A model generated the notes under the pieces. It saw only the letters and a list, made by a program, of their open reading frames with translations. It ran no database searches and was not told the DNA's origin. The position numbers were made by a program, and so were the translations under genes. A DNA stretch of 9,213 nt from DASZPL01 sp035550315 (GTDB lineage: Bacteria > Actinomycetota > Actinomycetes > JAFAQI01), in NCBI GenBank assembly GCA_035550315.1, contig DASZPL010000060.1:1-9213 (forward strand), given 5' to 3'. Shown one piece after another: positions 7,269 through 9,213 of the stretch (positions within the stretch are counted from its first letter, which is position 1; each line of letters begins with the position of its first letter).

Positions 7269-7286
7269 GCATTGATCAGTGATTCC
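7269..7286 (-). repeat. Right terminal inverted repeat of the MITE
   Basis: Read on the reverse strand it is ggaatcactgatcaatgc, matching the left repeat at 17 of 18 positions. It directly abuts the right CTAG at 7287-7290, whose first three bases are the reverse-strand TAG stop of the helicase-like gene. Confidence 0.85.
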
Positions 7287-9213
7287 CTAGCTCAGGAAGT
7301 CCGCCAGCTCGTCGAGCATCGTGTTGTCGAAGCGACGGATGCGGCAGGCATGCGGCGTGATGTCCGACAGGTGGGTGACGTTGCCGTCGCATCGGTCGTC
7401 CTCGACCGTGCCGGCGACGTAGATCACCGCGAGCCGTCGCCGCGACCCGGAAGGCCCGCTGCCGGTGAGCCGCCCGAGCCGCTCCGCCATCTCCCGCTTG
7501 CTGCCGCTCGCGCTCAGCGCGATCGCGAAGTCCGAGCCGGACTTGGAGCCGACGAGGTCGGCCCGGCCGACGGTGGCCGAGGAGAAGACCAGCGCGTGGG
7601 CGGCGCCGGGGAAGTGGATCAGGGTGCGCGCGACGACGTCCTTGGCGGCGCACCGCGACATGACCTCTGAGCGGCTCGCGACGGCGGAGAGGTAGCTGCG
7701 CGCCGTCGATCGCGCCCGGCCGCTCCAGGCCGCGGCGCGCGCCTCGACCTCGGCGGCGAAGTCGTCGACGGGCACCCCGAAGTTGCTCACCAAGCGGTCC
7801 GCGAGCTCGCGCACCTGCCGGTCGGCCTCCTCGTAGGCGGCCCGCTCGTCGTCGGTGAACGACACCTCGATGAGCGCGATGTCGAAGCCGGCGAGGGCGT
7901 CCTCCGCGACCGCGCGGTCGTGGTCGAGCCGGAAGACGACGTCGCCGAAGTAAGCGGCGAGGTACGCCGAAGCGTCGCTGTCGGTGCCGTCGTACTCCGA
8001 GCTCAGCGCCAACCGCCGCTCGAAGGAGTCGTCGAGGGCCGCCGCCAGCTCCGCAGCAGTGACGTCGTGGAGGTCGTCGGCAAGCACCAGCAGGTGGCCC
8101 GTGCCTTCGAAGACGCGCTCCTTGGCGGCGGCGTCGGCGGTGGCGACGACGACGTCGAACTCCGCTGAGCGCAGCCGGCCGATGTACATGCCGACCTGGT
8201 GTCCCGGCAGCGCCTCTCGCAGCTCGTCGTAGCGGCGTTCGGCCCGGTCGGCGCTCGACACGAGGACCATCGCCTTGCCGCCGTCGTCGAGAGCGCGGGC
8301 GATCGCCCACTGGGCGAGCCGCTGCCGGTCGACCCCGGTCACCGTCTCGACGACCCCGCGGTGGTTCGCTGACAGCCACGCGTCGAGCGCGTCGCGCTGC
8401 CAGCCGTGCAGGTCGCGGCCGGGGACGAGGGCAGCCGGGTAGTTGCCGGCGAGGTCCGGCTGAACGTCGGCCTGTGCGTACGCAGCCTCTTCGTACGCAG
8501 CCTCTTCGTACGCAGGCTCGGCGTCGGCCGCCTCGGGCAGCTCCGGCTGGACGTAGTCGCTGTCGACGTCCTCGGGCTCGACCAGCTCTGCGGGCGTGGG
8601 CTGGGTCAGCAACCGGTTCAGCTCGGCTTCGAGCTCGATGCATTCCAGCCGCGCCCGGTCGCGCTCGGCGGCGACGTCGGTCAGCTCGTCGCGAAGCTGC
8701 GCGATCGTGTCGTGCAGCGGTACGACGACCGCGTCGAGCTCGGCGCGCAGGGTGTCCACCGTCTGGCGGAGCTCCTCAGCCGCGCGTCGGTGGGTCGTGA
8801 CCTCGCCGGACAGCTCGGCGCACCGCGCGTCAGCTTGTGCCTTGTGGCGGGCGGCCGCCTCGGCCGCCTCGCGCGCTTCGTGCTCGGCGAGCGCGACCCG
8901 GGTGGCGGCAGCCTGCTGCGCGCGCTGCACTTCCGCGGCGGCGGCCTGCTGGCGGCGCTGGCCGTCGGCGACGAGCGCCTCTACCCGGGAGGCGAGCTCC
9001 TGGAGCTGATCGTGCTGGTGGCGATTCTGCTGCTGCGACTCGCCGAGTGCCCGCTCGAGCCATCGCACCCGGCCGAGCAGCTCGGCGGCTTCGTTGCGCT
9101 GGCGCACGATCTCGGCGTCCGCGGCCGCCCGGTTGCGTGCTTCGGCGTCGCGCGCCGCCTCCACCTCGCGCAGGCGTCGCCGAGCCTCGTCGAGCGCCTG
9201 ATGCACGATCTCG
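7287..9213 (-). CDS. Coiled coil fused to a degenerate SF2 helicase domain (5' end missing)
   Basis: The reading frame is open to the right edge; a GTG at 9206 is merely internal (codons Glu-Ile precede it), so the true start lies outside. Counting from that GTG, residues 1-200 are an Ala/Glu/Arg/Gln-rich heptad-like coiled coil. Residues 201-250 are an acidic linker with YEEAA repeats, and 265-620 have an SF2 helicase outline. LHGWQRDALDAWL matches the usual Q/Ia lead-in. Walker A TGxGKT has become TGVDRQ (290-295, bases 8322-8339), motif II is DDLH (377-380), and motif III is LSSEYD instead of LTATY. FERRLALSS and YFGDVVFRLDHDRAVAED follow family order. Motif IV VFSSA (540-544) is followed after about 15 residues by FAIALSASGSKREMAERLGR (motif VI-like), so the motif V segment is lacking. 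Loss of the P-loop Lys and Thr predicts no ATPase activity. I infer a structural or regulatory pseudo-helicase; biological role unknown. Confidence 0.8.
   Translation of the reverse strand, partial: EIVHQALDEARRRLREVEAARDAEARNRAAADAEIVRQRNEAAELLGRVRWLERALGESQQQNRHQHDQLQELASRVEALVADGQRRQQAAAAEVQRAQQAAATRVALAEHEAREAAEAAARHKAQADARCAELSGEVTTHRRAAEELRQTVDTLRAELDAVVVPLHDTIAQLRDELTDVAAERDRARLECIELEAELNRLLTQPTPAELVEPEDVDSDYVQPELPEAADAEPAYEEAAYEEAAYAQADVQPDLAGNYPAALVPGRDLHGWQRDALDAWLSANHRGVVETVTGVDRQRLAQWAIARALDDGGKAMVLVSSADRAERRYDELREALPGHQVGMYIGRLRSAEFDVVVATADAAAKERVFEGTGHLLVLADDLHDVTAAELAAALDDSFERRLALSSEYDGTDSDASAYLAAYFGDVVFRLDHDRAVAEDALAGFDIALIEVSFTDDERAAYEEADRQVRELADRLVSNFGVPVDDFAAEVEARAAAWSGRARSTARSYLSAVASRSEVMSRCAAKDVVARTLIHFPGAAHALVFSSATVGRADLVGSKSGSDFAIALSASGSKREMAERLGRLTGSGPSGSRRRLAVIYVAGTVEDDRCDGNVTHLSDITPHACRIRRFDNTMLDELADFLS
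8478..8515 (-). repeat. 15-bp in-frame tandem repeat (YEEAA) in the linker
   Basis: The unit gtacgcagcctcttc occurs at 8478-8492 and 8493-8507, with a partial third copy at 8508-8515. On the coding (reverse) strand it encodes AYEEA units in the acidic linker between the coiled coil and helicase-like domain. The period is a multiple of three, so copy change is frame-neutral. Confidence 0.85.

Larger units (their letters stand above)
7123..7290. mobile_element. MITE-like element with CTAG flanks, long imperfect palindrome
   Basis: A 160-bp core (7127-7286) is bounded by CTAG on both sides (7123-7126 and 7287-7290). Its ends are inverted repeats of 18 bp with one mismatch: ggaatcactgatcaaggc at 7127-7144 and the complement of 7269-7286. 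Matches continue inward with gaps (including cggctgg), ending in a perfect 8-bp stem at the exact centre, so the whole element is a foldback. It has no credible coding frame. Terminal repeats, flanking 4-bp duplication and lack of coding capacity define a MITE. A CTAG (YTAR) target is known for the IS5 subgroup of the IS5 family, a plausible but unproven source of transposase; none is encoded here. CTAG is itself palindromic, so it could instead be the outer part of the repeat. The element supplies or preserves the TAG stops of both flanking genes and may act as a bidirectional terminator. Confidence 0.8.

Noticed and set aside
7276..8643. 455-codon Arg-rich open frame on the - strand
   Set aside because: It is an out-of-frame shadow of the helicase-like gene, and its product is mostly Arg/Gly/Ala.

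Overview
The window is gene-dense, very GC-rich DNA with strong G/C bias at codon third positions, GTG as well as ATG starts, secreted proteins with Ala-rich signal peptides, and a small Cys-containing secreted protein of a type I associate with actinobacteria. This points to a soil-type actinomycete (Actinomycetota); I cannot name the genus. No rRNA, tRNA, CRISPR array or phage gene is visible.

Layout. (1) Positions 72-2914, + strand: two secreted proteins. The first is a large right-handed beta-helix (pectin-lyase-fold) protein with a C-terminal IPT/TIG domain, probably a carbohydrate-active enzyme. The second is a 133-residue secreted protein with four cysteines. (2) Positions 2933-5316, - strand: a two-gene unit, an N-acyl-D-amino-acid deacylase-type amidohydrolase followed after 14 bp by a small two-TM protein resembling the SLATT/DUF4231 group. 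The small protein has a strong Shine-Dalgarno sequence and converges on the secreted gene across an 18-bp gap that is almost entirely a perfect hairpin. (3) Positions 5317-5467: a divergent control region with two tandem 34-bp repeats, each carrying a 9-2-9 bp perfect palindrome that looks like a paired operator. (4) Positions 5468-7126, + strand: a CocE/NonD-type serine hydrolase with an intact catalytic triad, probably leaderless. (5) Positions 7123-7290: a non-coding MITE-like element with 18-bp terminal inverted repeats and CTAG on both sides, forming one long imperfect palindrome. (6) Positions 7287-9213, - strand: the 3' part of a gene for a long coiled coil fused to a degenerate superfamily-2 helicase domain. 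It runs off the right edge.

The strongest observations are three. The element sits exactly in what must have been a shared, overlapping CTAG stop codon of two convergent genes, and the duplicated CTAG gives each gene its own TAG. The helicase-like protein keeps the SF2 outline but has lost the Walker A lysine, motif III and the motif V segment, so it is probably a non-catalytic structural or regulatory protein. The twin palindromes between the deacylase and CocE promoters suggest co-regulation of two amide/ester hydrolases. I do not see a complete known defence system: the SLATT-like protein has no nucleotide-synthase or SLOG partner here.
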